NCBI GenBank assembly: GCA_021807585.1
Contig: JAKBCQ010000152.1
Location: 1 to 6,616 of the forward strand
Direction: 5' to 3'
Length of the DNA: 6,616 nt
DNA from: Planctomycetota bacterium
GTDB lineage: Bacteria; Planctomycetota; Planctomycetia; Isosphaerales; Isosphaeraceae
How positions within the stretch are numbered: the first letter of the stretch is position 1; each line of letters starts with the position of its first letter. Below, one piece after another: positions 5,130 through 6,616 of the stretch. The notes below the pieces were generated by a model. It saw nothing but the letters and a program-made list of their open reading frames with translations. It made no database searches and was not told where the DNA came from. Made by a program: the position numbers and the translations under genes.

Positions 5130-6616
5130 ATGAATTTCGCATTAAGATTTGTAGCTTTGGCAATCGTGATCACGGGAACGACCGCCGCCGCGGCGGCGAA
5201 GCCCGAGCGCGTCCACGTCAATCAAGAGTCGACCGATCCCGCCTCGATCGAACGCTTCGGGCGGGGTTATCGCTATCCGCGATCGGGCTGGGTGGTGCTT
5301 CATATTGAGGGAGAGCCGTACGAGCGAGGCTATCAGCACGGTCGGCTGATGGCCGATGAGATCGCCGATTACGTTCGCTCGCTCGCGTCGCTCCGGAGCG
5401 TCAAGGCGCCGAGCGAGGGTTGGCGCGACGCGCGTCTCACCGTCAACGCGGTCTTTCTCCGTCGCTACAACAAAGAATTTCTTGAAGAGATGAAGGGAAT
5501 CGCCGACGGCGCCGCCGCGGGAGGGGCGAAATTCGAGGGAAGGCCGCTCGATCTCCTCGATATCGCGGTCGTCAATTCCGAGATCGAGCTCGCGTTTCTC
5601 GATTCGGCGCTCGCGGCGACCCCCGTCGGGCTTGAAGGAATTCGCTTTCCCGAGCCCGTACAGACCGCTCCCGCGCGTCCCGGTCCGCCGCACTGCAGCG
5701 CGTTCGCCGCGACCGGCGCCGCGACCGCCGACGGCAAGATCGTCTTCGGCCACATCACGATGTTCAACCTCGCGATGGTGCGGTTCTTTCACGTGTGGCT
5801 CGACGTCAAACCGAGCCAAGGTCATCGGGTGCTGATGCAAACATATCCCGGGGGCGTCCAAAGCGGTATGGATTATTATATGAACGATGCCGGATTGCTC
5901 GTCGCCGAGACGACGATCAAGCAAACGCGGTTCGACATCGCGGGAGAGGCGCTCGCCTCGCGAATCCGCCGCGTCCTCCAATATTCGGATTCGATCGATT
6001 CCGCGGTCGAAATCCTCAAAAAAGACAACAATGGAATGTACACTAATGAATGGTTGCTCGGCGACGTGAAGACGAACGAGATCGCGATGTTCGATCTCGG
6101 CACGACGAAGAGCAAGTTGTGGCGCAGCGGTGACAAGCAATGGCCGGGGGGGACCGAGGGCTTTTATTGGGGTTGCAACAACGCCAAGGATCTTGACGTT
6201 CGGCTCGAGACGATCGCCGGGCTCGACGATCGGCCCGTCAACGTCGTGTTTCATCCATCGGAACGTGATATTAAGTGGATTTCTTTATATAAATCACATA
6301 AAGGGAAGATCGACGCCGATTTCGGTTTCGAGGCGTTCACGACTCCGCCGCTCGCGGCTTATCCGTCGTGCGACGCCAAGTTCACGACGTCGGATCTGGC
6401 CAAGGAATTGAAAACATACGCGATCTTCGGCCCTCCTCTTGAACGTACGTGGGCGCCGACCGCGGCTCAAAAGCTCGCCCAGCCTTCGATCGAGCCGCTC
6501 GTCCCCAACGATTGGACCCTCCTCTCGGCCGAACCTCCCGCCGCTTCGGGTCGACCGCGTCATGTCGTCGATTTGGCGTTATCGTCACACGACTCGACTT
6601 CGTCGCGTTCGCGCGG
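5130..6616 (+). CDS. secreted C45 / phospholipase-B-like Ntn-hydrolase (3' end outside the window)
   Basis: The frame is open from the ATG to the window end, giving at least 495 residues; the C-terminus is missing. A Sec-type signal peptide (MNFALRFVALAIVITGTTAAA) predicts export. Motifs in order fit the autoprocessing N-terminal-nucleophile families (C45 acyltransferases and phospholipase-B-like proteins): ERGYQHG (65-71), Cys189 in PPHCSAF as the likely nucleophile exposed by self-cleavage, GHITMFN just after it, YPGGVQSGMDYYMNDAGL (239-256) with VAETT (258-262), and TNEWLLGD with Trp308. Such enzymes hydrolyse amide or ester bonds; the substrate here cannot be told. Cleavage before Cys189 would release about 165 residues of mature propeptide. 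GAGG (5119-5122) seven bases upstream supports the start. A long antisense ORF is its shadow. High G/C at third positions fits the host, unlike the left-hand operon. Confidence 0.8.
   Translation, partial: MNFALRFVALAIVITGTTAAAAAKPERVHVNQESTDPASIERFGRGYRYPRSGWVVLHIEGEPYERGYQHGRLMADEIADYVRSLASLRSVKAPSEGWRDARLTVNAVFLRRYNKEFLEEMKGIADGAAAGGAKFEGRPLDLLDIAVVNSEIELAFLDSALAATPVGLEGIRFPEPVQTAPARPGPPHCSAFAATGAATADGKIVFGHITMFNLAMVRFFHVWLDVKPSQGHRVLMQTYPGGVQSGMDYYMNDAGLLVAETTIKQTRFDIAGEALASRIRRVLQYSDSIDSAVEILKKDNNGMYTNEWLLGDVKTNEIAMFDLGTTKSKLWRSGDKQWPGGTEGFYWGCNNAKDLDVRLETIAGLDDRPVNVVFHPSERDIKWISLYKSHKGKIDADFGFEAFTTPPLAAYPSCDAKFTTSDLAKELKTYAIFGPPLERTWAPTAAQKLAQPSIEPLVPNDWTLLSAEPPAASGRPRHVVDLALSSHDSTSSRSR

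Noticed and set aside
5142..6254. 370-codon open frame on the minus strand
   Set aside because: It is antisense to the C45-like gene, whose signal peptide, nucleophile and family motifs are clear. The antisense product is Arg/His-rich with no domain, as expected from a GC-rich shadow.

Overview
The window reads as chromosomal DNA from a GC-rich bacterium, most likely a planctomycete (inference). Support comes from GC-rich genes dominated by GATCG and CGATC words, paired FHA proteins carrying an S-x-R-H-C-C signature, a secreted alpha/beta hydrolase with a GYWKL/GRWxDG tail, and a secreted C45/phospholipase-B-like Ntn-hydrolase. The assignment is from memory of these families, not from a search.

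Region 1 (about 1-1600, minus strand) is a compact operon that is visibly AT-richer than the rest (sampled 60-base lines fall to about 32-45% GC, against about 70% in the right-hand genes). It encodes a 352-aa protein of unknown family whose C-terminus resembles HicB-type antitoxins, then a HicA-like toxin whose start codon overlaps the stop of the first gene by 8 bases, then a 39-aa micro-ORF 18 bases further on. A hairpin closes the operon. This is the best candidate for a little-described system: a toxin-antitoxin-like module with an oversized partner, gene order opposite to classical hicAB, and a possible third component.

Region 2 (about 1600-2360) is gene debris. On the minus strand lies the C-terminal end of what looks like an Eco57I/MmeI-type DNA methyltransferase or restriction-modification protein, broken by a +1 frameshift and a nonsense codon. 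It is joined directly to what looks like the left end and the first codons of an IS3-family element.

Region 3 (2364-3449, plus) is an exported serine alpha/beta hydrolase. After about 370 bases without a convincing gene, Region 4 (3821-4929, plus) holds two overlapping, paralogous FHA-domain genes, which suggest Ser/Thr phosphorylation signalling. No kinase or phosphatase lies in the window. Region 5 (5130 to the window end, plus) is a secreted autoprocessing Ntn-hydrolase of the C45/phospholipase-B-like type, cut by the window edge. No tRNA, rRNA or CRISPR array was seen.

The plus-strand genes probably form separate units (hydrolase; FHA pair; C45 enzyme), because a sigma70-like promoter can be proposed before each. 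No common pathway can be read from the sequence.
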